Shown: positions 7,184-13,625 of the stretch, in pieces
Layout of the letters: the number at the start of each line of letters is the position of its first letter
Position numbering within the stretch: position 1 is the first letter of the stretch
Origin: CASQEL01 sp036655975
Lineage (GTDB): Bacteria > Desulfobacterota > Desulfovibrionia > Desulfovibrionales > Desulfovibrionaceae
Length of the DNA: 14,640 nt
NCBI GenBank assembly: GCA_036655975.1
Contig: JAVVPD010000055.1
Span: forward strand, 1 to 14,640
Reading direction: 5' to 3'
Program-made: the position numbers and the translations under genes
Notes under the pieces: model-generated
Databases searched by the model: none
The model's input: only the letters and a program-made list of their open reading frames with translations
What the model was told of the DNA's origin: nothing

Positions 7184-7450
7184 ATGTCCAAGTCCATTTA
7201 TGTTGGTAATCTTCCTTGGTCCGCCACTGAAGAGCAGGTACAGGATCTTTTTGCCGAATATGGCAAAGTTCTTTCCGTTAAACTGGTCAGCGACCGTGAC
7301 ACCGGCCGTGCTCGTGGCTTTGGCTTTGTAGAAATGGAAGACGCTGACTGCGCCGCCGCTGTTGAAGCGCTGGATAACGCATCTTTCGGGGGTCGTACCC
7401 TTCGTGTAAACGAAGCTAAGCCCCGCGCTCCGCGCCAACCCCGCTACTAG
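7184..7450 (+). CDS. Single-RRM RNA-binding protein
   Basis: This 88-residue protein is almost entirely one RNA recognition motif. RNP2 is IYVGNL (residues 5-10) and RNP1 is RGFGFVEM (44-51), carrying the aromatic residues that stack on single-stranded RNA (Tyr6, Phe46, Phe48). A short basic tail (KPRAPRQPRY) follows. Stand-alone RRM proteins of this size occur in cyanobacteria, where several are cold-inducible, and in various proteobacteria; their targets are mostly unknown. The start at ATG 7184 has GAGAGGG (7171-7177), 6 nt upstream. An upstream in-frame TTG at 7169 overlaps that ribosome site and is not preferred. The gene has its own promoter candidate and terminator, so it is probably monocistronic. 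Confidence 0.93.
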   Translation: MSKSIYVGNLPWSATEEQVQDLFAEYGKVLSVKLVSDRDTGRARGFGFVEMEDADCAAAVEALDNASFGGRTLRVNEAKPRAPRQPRY

Positions 7451-7482
7451 TCTCCACTTTTTACGTGCTTATGGCACAGCTA

Positions 7483-7510
7483 CGCCTCGGTTCGCCGGGG
7501 CGTTTTTTTT
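7483..7510 (+). terminator. Intrinsic terminator of the RRM gene
   Basis: CGCCTCGG (7483-7490) pairs with CCGGGGCG (7495-7502) through one T-G wobble, closing a TTCG tetraloop (7491-7494). Eight T residues (7503-7510) follow immediately. This is a compact, strong rho-independent terminator 32 nt after the RRM stop codon. Confidence 0.92.
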
Positions 7511-7562
7511 ACTTGCTTTTCCGTTCAGGCTGAAACATAGTCCTAATTTACGAGCGTCTCAC

Positions 7563-7595
7563 GCCACAGTGCCTTGTGTTACGGCACACGGTGGC
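7563..7595. repeat. Hairpin-forming inverted repeat upstream of the SLOG-like gene
   Basis: GCCAC (7563-7567) and GTGCC (7569-7573) face GGCAC (7583-7587) and GTGGC (7591-7595), giving two 5-bp stems with a small asymmetric internal loop. There is no T tract, so it is not an intrinsic terminator. It ends 30 nt before the ATG at 7626 and may be an operator or a leader hairpin. I could not define a convincing promoter in 7511-7625. Confidence 0.35.
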
Positions 7596-7625
7596 CGCAC
7601 ATAAAAATTGCTCTAGGAGTCGTAC

Positions 7626-8180
7626 ATGCTGAATCCTACACATTGCGTCCTTTACAGCGGCGGCGCCGCCGGCACAGAAGAATTTTTTGGTACCCTTGCA
7701 GAACGTTGGGGGATAGAAGAAGTCAATTACAGCTTTGAAGGCCACCAAATTGAACGCACACGCGGTGTCCGGGTACTTACCTCTGAAGAACTCGCGCTGA
7801 AAGACGTAAGCTTGACCTACATCTCTAAACTCATGAGCCGCGAATATACGCGGGCCCCCATTTTCCGCAAAGTGCTACAATCCATTTGCTGGCAAGTGAG
7901 CAGCGGGCACGAAATCATCGTTGTGGGGGCCATTCAACCCGACGACACGGTGAAGGGCGGCACCGGATGGGGCGCAGAATTTGCAAAAATCTGCAATAAA
8001 CCCTTGCTGGTTTTTGATCAGGTGAAAAATGGCTGGTACGCATGGAAGCAGGACGCATGGACCCCCGAAGTGCGCCCCTGTGTCAACCGCCCCCACTTTG
8101 CCGCTACCGGTACCCGTTTTCTTGAAGACAATGGTCGTGACGCCATTACAGAATTATTCAAGCGCTCTTTTGAAAAATAA
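7626..8180 (+). CDS. Hypothetical protein with SLOG/Rossmann-like glycine motifs
   Basis: I do not recognise a characterised family. The 184-residue soluble protein starts with a hydrophobic strand and a Gly-rich turn, VLYSGGAAGTEEFF (residues 8-21). Later it has a strand EIIVVGA (about 97-103) followed by GGTGWGAEFAK (111-121) and a strand LLVFDQ. This order (strand, GG turn, then GGTGxxxE and KPLLVFD) resembles nucleotide-binding SLOG folds such as YpsA, LOG and DprA-like proteins, which bind nucleotides or nucleotide-derived ligands; that assignment is inference from motif shape. No signal peptide or membrane segment is visible. AGGAG at 7615-7619 lies 6 nt before the ATG. The gene stands alone between the RRM terminator and a convergent kinase gene. 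Confidence 0.85.
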   Translation: MLNPTHCVLYSGGAAGTEEFFGTLAERWGIEEVNYSFEGHQIERTRGVRVLTSEELALKDVSLTYISKLMSREYTRAPIFRKVLQSICWQVSSGHEIIVVGAIQPDDTVKGGTGWGAEFAKICNKPLLVFDQVKNGWYAWKQDAWTPEVRPCVNRPHFAATGTRFLEDNGRDAITELFKRSFEK

Positions 8181-8189
8181 GGTGTTCAT

Positions 8190-8243
8190 GGGGGGAGAGC
8201 TGCGCGCCTCTCCCCATGCCGCCGGCTGCGGGGCTTTTCTTTT
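8190..8243 (+). terminator. Candidate terminator region after the SLOG-like gene
   Basis: GGGGAGAG (8192-8199) and CTCTCCCC (8208-8215) form a perfect 8-bp stem with an 8-nt loop, flanked by CATG on both sides. A second small stem, CCGC/GCGG, follows, and then a T-rich stretch (8235-8243, one C). The T tract is not directly after the strong stem, so the exact terminating structure is uncertain. Its place between convergent genes supports a terminator, and the strong hairpin could also act on minus-strand transcripts. Confidence 0.5.
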
Positions 8244-8323
8244 ATGGGGCGGGCGACGGTTCAGTACTGGGTGAACAGGTCAGCCCGCACACCGTGGTCA
8301 CCTTTTGCTGTGTATGGCTTGCC

Positions 8324-11300
8324 CTAGGCATCTACGCCGTGTGCGCTATCCAAGCATTCCGCAGGCCCTGAGCCGGCCTTTCCCTCCTCCCCCACCCAAT
8401 AGGTTAAAATTTCATGCAAGCGCGCGGGTTCAATGGGTTTCGACAAAAAATCATTCATGCCTGCGGCAAAACACAAAGCCCTATCCTCCACCATGGCATT
8501 GGCCGTCATGGCGATAATCGGCATGGTGCTAAAGCGCTCAGATTTTAATTCCTTTGCCAATTCGCGGATTCTGTGCGTTGCCTCCAGCCCGCCCATCACG
8601 GGCATCTGCACATCCATAAAAACGAGGTCAAAGGGGGTGAGGCTCAATTTTTCCACCGCTTCCAGCCCGTCCGTGGCAAGGTCCACCTGCAGGCCCTCAG
8701 CCTCCAACATGGCTCGGGCAATTTCCAAATTAATCTCATTATCATCCACCACCAGTGCCCTTACGGGGCTTTCCTGCCCCCTAACAACTGTATTCTGACG
8801 GCAGCGTACTTGCATCGCCCCGCCCCCTGACTGTGCTAACGCAGCGTCCACCACCTGCACCGCTAAGCGTACCTGAAAACAGCTACCTTCATTGGGGGCA
8901 GATTGCACACTGATATCCCCCCCCATCATCTCCACCAATTGCTTGCAGATAGCCAGCCCCAGCCCTGTGCCACCAAATCTGCGCGTAACAGAGGTATCCG
9001 CCTGCATAAAAGGCTGGAACAACTGGGCTTGCTGTTCTGCTGACATACCAATGCCCGTATCCGTCACGCTGAACAGCAATATCTGGGTTGGGGCGCTCGG
9101 CGCCACCTTCACAAGCTCATCCCCCTCCGGTGAAATCACGCGCACTGTCATACTCACGCGGCCTTCGGGGGTGAACTTCACGGCATTACTGAGCAAATTG
9201 AGCAGCACTTGCTGCAGGCGCGTAGGATCGCCCTGCACGGCAGCGGGTACATTGGGTGCCAAGTCCATGTTCAAAGTCAAATTCTTTTCGCGGGCGGCAA
9301 AGCCCATAATACTGCACGCGCCGTCTAACACCGGTGCGAGTAAAAAGGGGATGGATTCCACCTTCATTTTTTGGGCTTCGATTTTAGAAATATCCAACAC
9401 GTCATTAATAATAATCAACAAGGCATTAGCTGCCAAACGCATTTTGTTCAGATAGTCGATCTGCCGCGCCTGCAAATTGGAACGGTCAAATAAATGGATA
9501 AAGCCCATAATAGCGTTCATGGGGGTGCGTATTTCGTGGCTCACTGTGGACAAAAAAGCACTTTTGGCCTGCGTAGCCGCCAAGGCCTGATTTTTGGCGG
9601 CTTCCAAGCGCTGCCTTTGTTCAATTTCGGTCATCTTACTTATCTGCAAGGCGTGGATGTCCATGGTGGTACCACTGATACGCGTGGTTTTTCCGTCCAC
9701 CCCCCGCTGGGTAACGCGGGCGATTACTTTGCGCCAGCACCATTCCTCCCCATTATGGGAGCGATAGGTACAGGTATAGCCCTCACTTAAGGCGTTGGTA
9801 TCGTCATGCTGCAGGTCATATACCATGGCGCGCAGCTTGGGTTGGTCTTCTTTATGGCAACGCAAGATGGGCCAGTCAATGGATTCCTCACCTTTGTGGC
9901 CCGGCAAGCCGAAAGATTGGGCCAAAAACTCATTAAAGATAAACTTGCCGCTCGTAAAATCGATATCCCAAATGCCGATGCCCGCCCCTTGAATAATCAT
10001 TTCAAGGCGTTCCTCGCTGGCTCGCATATTTTTTAGTAAACGCAAGAACAACAGCGTCACCAAAACGATAGCCAGCAATATAACCCCAAAATTGAGAATC
10101 AGTCCCCGGGTCAGCAAGGTACGCACCGAGGTTAAAATCGATTCTTGTGAGCTTGAAACCACCAAGGTCCACCCCAGCTCGGGAATTTTCATGTACACGC
10201 CCAAACGTGCAAGCCCAGCAGTGTCCATATAGCTGTGCAAACCTTCCTTGCCCGCCAACACAAGTTGCCCCGCCGCTCCCTGGCTGGCGTCCGTGCCCGG
10301 CTTCCAGAAAGAACGGGAACTCAAGATCACAGTCCCCGCCGAATCAAGCGCAAAAATGCTCATGTTTTCTTCACTCGCCAAACGCCCGTCCCACAAGCTG
10401 TTTTCCCCCGCAATACGCATGAGCATGACGACCCCCCCCAGCACTTTACTGTGGCGGGAGGTGCTGTCATGAATAGGAGAAATAACAAGAATTTGCGGGC
10501 CACCCGCAAGATAGGCGGTGGTGATAAACGCGCGCCCCGCATGGAGGTTTTTCAGCTCTTCAGCGGACAAGAGCACCGTCGAATCCTTCAAGCCCATTTT
10601 CGTAACATTGGCGATGATGGTACCCTGTGTGTCCACCACCACAAGCCCTTGACTGTCACTATAGCCAGCGCTGAACTTTTGGAGAAGCGGCTTCACCGCC
10701 TTTTGATTCTCCCGATTGAAAGCTCCGTGATCAAAGGCATAGCTGAAGTTCACCACCGTCATGTGTTGGGCCACCATGCTGACAACTTCCATGGAACGGC
10801 CCACCCGTGCGCGCAATTCCCGTATAATTTCACTACACACAAGGGTTTGGCGCTTCTCCATAGCCGCCACAATATCTTTGCGCGCGTCAGAATAGGTCAA
10901 CCACACGGGCAAAGAAATAGAGGCCAGTAAAACAATGATAATATAAATGTAACCCCGCATGGTGCTGGAGGTATCCTGATCCCGCCGTGCGGCGGCATAA
11001 TAGGTGGCGCTGAGCAGGCACCCAAAAAACAGGGCCACAGCTAAACCGATAAGCACAAGGGTGCGTATGGTCGTAATCTGCACCTTCTGAACGTCCCGAT
11101 TCGTACGCTGCCCCATACGATAAAAAAACTCGTCCACCAAGGTCATGATGTTCGATGCGGCCTGCTGATATTTTTCCCCAAAGACCATCTCAAAGGCCCG
11201 CTTTGTATCCGGCTCCCCGCGCACGGCATATTTGCCGTGCGAATCCATAAACAACCCTTTGGCGGCGTTCATCGCCTCCTGCTCCACTAAAGCCAGCGCG

Positions 11301-11722
11301 TCGGAATCTGCTAAAGCCTTTTCCAGCAAGCTATATTCTACCGTATACGCGTAACGCTGAAACAATTCGCGCAGGGAAGCACTTTGCCCAGGGGCCATAC
11401 CACTGGTGGCGGGCCGAGCCACAAGGCCTGTACGCATGTGCAGTGTGGAATAATATCTTTGTTCCGCCAGAGGATTGCCCGTGGTCACAAAGGCTTGCAC
11501 GGCGCTGGTAAGTTCCCGCGAGCTGGAGCGCATCTCCCGCGCCAAGTGCATGCTTTCCGTGCGGTGCGCCTCTAATGTAGCCAGCTCATCCAAGGAAAGA
11601 TAAAAGGAATAGACCAAAATACCCATAGCAGTGATACAAAAAGTCACACTTAAGAGCACAAATCTTGCTGTACACCGACTCCATTGCAGAGGTTTGTACG
11701 CTAAAAAAGAAAATATCTTCAT
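8324..11722 (-). CDS. Hybrid sensor histidine kinase: two stacked sensor regions, PAS, HisKA, HATPase, REC
   Basis: This is an inner-membrane hybrid kinase of 1132 residues from the chosen start. Helix 1 (about 20-42) is followed by a helix-rich, probably periplasmic region (43-219), then helices 2 (220-244) and 3 (257-277). A Cache-like sensor (about 285-530) and helix 4 (539-562) come next. A PAS domain (567-690) leads to the H box SHEIRTPMNA with His729. The ATPase shows NLLSNAVKFT, DTGIGM and GTGLGLAI. A C-terminal receiver (about 980-1100) has Asp1037 in FMDVQMP and a conserved Lys in LSKPI. There is no Hpt domain and no output gene beside it, so the partner must be elsewhere. Start 11722 is preferred because GGGAAG lies 7 nt upstream; an in-frame ATG at 11737 adds five residues but lacks a ribosome site. 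The gene is convergent with the SLOG-like gene and divergent from ahbB. Confidence 0.93.
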   Translation of the reverse strand: MKIFSFLAYKPLQWSRCTARFVLLSVTFCITAMGILVYSFYLSLDELATLEAHRTESMHLAREMRSSSRELTSAVQAFVTTGNPLAEQRYYSTLHMRTGLVARPATSGMAPGQSASLRELFQRYAYTVEYSLLEKALADSDALALVEQEAMNAAKGLFMDSHGKYAVRGEPDTKRAFEMVFGEKYQQAASNIMTLVDEFFYRMGQRTNRDVQKVQITTIRTLVLIGLAVALFFGCLLSATYYAAARRDQDTSSTMRGYIYIIIVLLASISLPVWLTYSDARKDIVAAMEKRQTLVCSEIIRELRARVGRSMEVVSMVAQHMTVVNFSYAFDHGAFNRENQKAVKPLLQKFSAGYSDSQGLVVVDTQGTIIANVTKMGLKDSTVLLSAEELKNLHAGRAFITTAYLAGGPQILVISPIHDSTSRHSKVLGGVVMLMRIAGENSLWDGRLASEENMSIFALDSAGTVILSSRSFWKPGTDASQGAAGQLVLAGKEGLHSYMDTAGLARLGVYMKIPELGWTLVVSSSQESILTSVRTLLTRGLILNFGVILLAIVLVTLLFLRLLKNMRASEERLEMIIQGAGIGIWDIDFTSGKFIFNEFLAQSFGLPGHKGEESIDWPILRCHKEDQPKLRAMVYDLQHDDTNALSEGYTCTYRSHNGEEWCWRKVIARVTQRGVDGKTTRISGTTMDIHALQISKMTEIEQRQRLEAAKNQALAATQAKSAFLSTVSHEIRTPMNAIMGFIHLFDRSNLQARQIDYLNKMRLAANALLIIINDVLDISKIEAQKMKVESIPFLLAPVLDGACSIMGFAAREKNLTLNMDLAPNVPAAVQGDPTRLQQVLLNLLSNAVKFTPEGRVSMTVRVISPEGDELVKVAPSAPTQILLFSVTDTGIGMSAEQQAQLFQPFMQADTSVTRRFGGTGLGLAICKQLVEMMGGDISVQSAPNEGSCFQVRLAVQVVDAALAQSGGGAMQVRCRQNTVVRGQESPVRALVVDDNEINLEIARAMLEAEGLQVDLATDGLEAVEKLSLTPFDLVFMDVQMPVMGGLEATHRIRELAKELKSERFSTMPIIAMTANAMVEDRALCFAAGMNDFLSKPIEPARLHEILTYWVGEEGKAGSGPAECLDSAHGVDA

Positions 11723-11765
11723 TAATATACTTCCCATCTATATAGAATAACATATAAAAAGTCAT

Positions 11766-11794
11766 ATTGTAAATAATGATACCCTAGCGAGTAA
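11766..11794 (-). promoter_or_regulatory. Candidate promoter of the minus-strand hybrid kinase
   Basis: On the minus strand TACAAT (11771 to 11766, 5 of 6 matches to the -10 consensus) lies 17 nt downstream of TTACTC (11794 to 11789), a poor -35. The start would be near 11759, with a leader of about 37 nt to the ATG at 11722. The weak -35 may mean activator dependence, or that another promoter is used. Confidence 0.3.
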
Positions 11795-11831
11795 GTCAGA
11801 ATTACGCAATAACAATTCTACGGGCATATCA

Positions 11832-11880
11832 CACCTAAAACCACAGGTGCCTTGCAGGTCAGGGGGACTTACGCTATCCT
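11832..11880 (+). promoter_or_regulatory. Candidate promoter and operator of the ahbB-hemL-cbiG operon
   Basis: TTGCAG (11852-11857) and TATCCT (11875-11880, 4 of 6 matches to -10) are separated by 17 nt, with an expected start near 11887 and a leader of about 20 nt. Just upstream, CACCT (11832-11836) and AGGTG (11845-11849) form a short inverted repeat that could bind a regulator. The -35 matches at only 3 positions. Confidence 0.38.
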
Positions 11881-11906
11881 AAGCCCCATACCATACAGAG
11901 GACAGC

Positions 11907-12383
11907 ATGAGCACAACTTTTACTCCCACAGAGCAGGCTATTTTACGCATTGTACAAAGCAACCTGCCAGATTCCCCCACACCCTATGCCGACATTGCCC
12001 GTGAAGTCGGATGTGACGAGGCCAGCGTGCTGCGTTTGCTCCTACGTTTGAAAGAAGAAGGGGCCATTCGCCGCTTTGGGGCCAGCATCAAACACCAGAA
12101 AACAGGCTGGAACCACAACGCCATGGTGGCGTGGCGCATTGACGACGCGCACATTGACGCCTGTGGCGAACACGCCGCCACGCATCCGCATATTTCGCAC
12201 TGCTATCACCGGCCCTCTTCGGCTCCTGACTGGCCGTATACCCTGTACACAATGATCCATGGGCGCTCCCGGGAAGATTGCCTCAAAGTGGTGGAAGAAT
12301 TGCGCCAGAACACCGTTCTGGACGAATACGCCATTTTGGAAAGCCTTCAGGAACTCAAAAAAATATCAATGACCTATTTTTAA
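11907..12383 (+). CDS. ahbB: Siroheme decarboxylase subunit AhbB (Lrp/AsnC-like)
   Basis: AhbB works with AhbA to decarboxylate siroheme to 12,18-didecarboxysiroheme, the first step of the alternative heme pathway in sulfate reducers and archaea. The 158-residue product has an Lrp/AsnC-type winged helix (about 7-60, ending GAIRRFGASI) that in this family is structural rather than regulatory. A RAM-like domain follows, with NAMVAWR, an RP...WPYTLYTMIHG stretch and the closing LKKISMTYF, which match the AhbB side of the pair better than AhbA. The start has GAGG at 11898-11901, 5 nt upstream. Only 12 nt separate its stop from hemL, so the two are co-transcribed. No ahbA lies in the window. If the subunit call is wrong, it would be AhbA or another siroheme decarboxylase paralogue; an ordinary Lrp regulator is much less likely. 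Confidence 0.88.
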   Translation: MSTTFTPTEQAILRIVQSNLPDSPTPYADIAREVGCDEASVLRLLLRLKEEGAIRRFGASIKHQKTGWNHNAMVAWRIDDAHIDACGEHAATHPHISHCYHRPSSAPDWPYTLYTMIHGRSREDCLKVVEELRQNTVLDEYAILESLQELKKISMTYF

Positions 12384-12395
12384 AGGATTGATTTC

Positions 12396-13625
12396 ATGGA
12401 AACTCTTTCGCAAAAGCTCTTCGCCACGGCGGAAAAAATTATCCCCGGTGGTGTGAACAGCCCCGTACGCGCCTGCAAAAATGTGGACAGTATCCCTTTG
12501 TTCATCAAGCAGGCTGAGGGCTGCCACCTCACCGACGTGGACGGCAACCAATATATTGACTATGTGCTCTCGTGGGGGCCCATGATTTTAGGCCATGCCC
12601 ATCCGGTGGTCACCCAGGCCGTAGCTCTGGCTGCAGCCCGTGGCACCAGCTACGGTGCCCCCTGTGAAGATGAAGTGCTGCTGGCTCAGGCGGTTCTGGA
12701 CGCCATGCCCGCCATGAGCGCCCTACGGCTGGCCCGAGGGGTCACGGGACGCCATAAACTTATCAAATTTGTGGGCTGTTATCACGGGCATGCCGACGCT
12801 TTTCTGGCTGCTGCGGGTTCGGGGCTGGCAACGCTGTCCATCCCCGGCACACCGGGGGTTCCCGAGGCCGTAGTGCAAGATACCCTGCTGGCGCCCTATA
12901 ATGACCTGGCAGCGGTGCAAACGTTGTTTGACCAGCACGGCAAGGACATTGCGGCGGTCATTGTGGAGCCTACGGCAGCCAATATGGGGCTTGTGCCCGC
13001 CCTGCCCGGTTTTTTGGAAGGATTACGCACGGCCTGCGACCAGCACGGGGCGCTGCTCATTTTCGACGAAGTCATCACCGGCTTCCGTTTGGGCTATGGG
13101 GGGGCGCAAGGACGCTTCGGCATCACGCCGGACTTGACCACGCTGGGCAAAATTATCGGCGGCGGCCTGCCCGTGGGGGCCTATGGCGGCAAGGCCCAAT
13201 ACATGCGCGAAATCGCCCCTAGCGGGCATGTGTATCAGGCGGGAACCTTGTCGGGCAATCCTTTGGCAATGGCGGCGGGGCTGGCTACCCTGTCCATTTT
13301 AAAAGCCTCCGACTATGTGGGCCTTGAACAACGCACCGCCGCCTTTGCACACGAATTGGAAAGCCTGCTGCGCGCCAAAAAAGTACCCGTGCGGGTGCAC
13401 CATGTGGGGGCCATGTTCTGTCCTTTCTTTACGGACGGGCCCGTCACCAATTTTGACGCGGTAAAAAAAGCCAGCACAACTATTTTTACGAGTTTTTATA
13501 AACAAATGCGCGCTCATGGCGTCTACATGGCCCCCGCCGCTTTTGAAACGGGCATGACCTCTTTCGCCCACAGTGAAAATGATTTTGCCAAAACGCTGGA
13601 AGCCGTCCGCAAAGTGAAGTTATAG
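12396..13625 (+). CDS. hemL: Glutamate-1-semialdehyde 2,1-aminomutase, lacking about 14 conserved residues
   Basis: HemL is a cytoplasmic PLP enzyme that isomerises glutamate-1-semialdehyde to 5-aminolevulinate, the last step of the C5 route feeding all tetrapyrroles. The 409 residues show family motifs in order: IPGGVNSPVRA (17-27), SWGPMILGHAHP, GCYHGHAD, IFDEVITGFR, the catalytic Lys252 in LGKIIGGGLPVGAYGG, and YQAGTLSGNP. The odd point is around residue 106. The family normally reads P-x-M-x-x-V-R-x-V-N-S-G-T-E-A-T-M-S-A-x-R-L-A-R-G, but here DAMPA runs straight into MSALRLARG. About 14 residues, including the SGTEA phosphate-binding segment, are absent, in frame, and the length is short by the same amount against a usual 423-428. 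EPTAANMG also replaces the common EPVAGNMG. Activity as written is doubtful. AGGA (12384-12387) precedes the ATG by 8 nt. Confidence 0.93.
   Translation: METLSQKLFATAEKIIPGGVNSPVRACKNVDSIPLFIKQAEGCHLTDVDGNQYIDYVLSWGPMILGHAHPVVTQAVALAAARGTSYGAPCEDEVLLAQAVLDAMPAMSALRLARGVTGRHKLIKFVGCYHGHADAFLAAAGSGLATLSIPGTPGVPEAVVQDTLLAPYNDLAAVQTLFDQHGKDIAAVIVEPTAANMGLVPALPGFLEGLRTACDQHGALLIFDEVITGFRLGYGGAQGRFGITPDLTTLGKIIGGGLPVGAYGGKAQYMREIAPSGHVYQAGTLSGNPLAMAAGLATLSILKASDYVGLEQRTAAFAHELESLLRAKKVPVRVHHVGAMFCPFFTDGPVTNFDAVKKASTTIFTSFYKQMRAHGVYMAPAAFETGMTSFAHSENDFAKTLEAVRKVKL

Noticed and set aside
10235..10930. Plus-strand open frame of 231 codons opposite the Cache region of the second kinase
   Set aside because: It lies wholly antisense to a well-supported kinase gene, has no recognisable domain or ribosome site, and its composition (many His, Pro, Arg) is typical of a reverse-frame shadow.
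11907..12383. Annotation as a plain Lrp/AsnC transcription factor
   Set aside because: The closing LKKISMTYF, the WPYTLYTMIHG stretch and the position directly before hemL fit the siroheme decarboxylase family, which shares the fold but is enzymatic.
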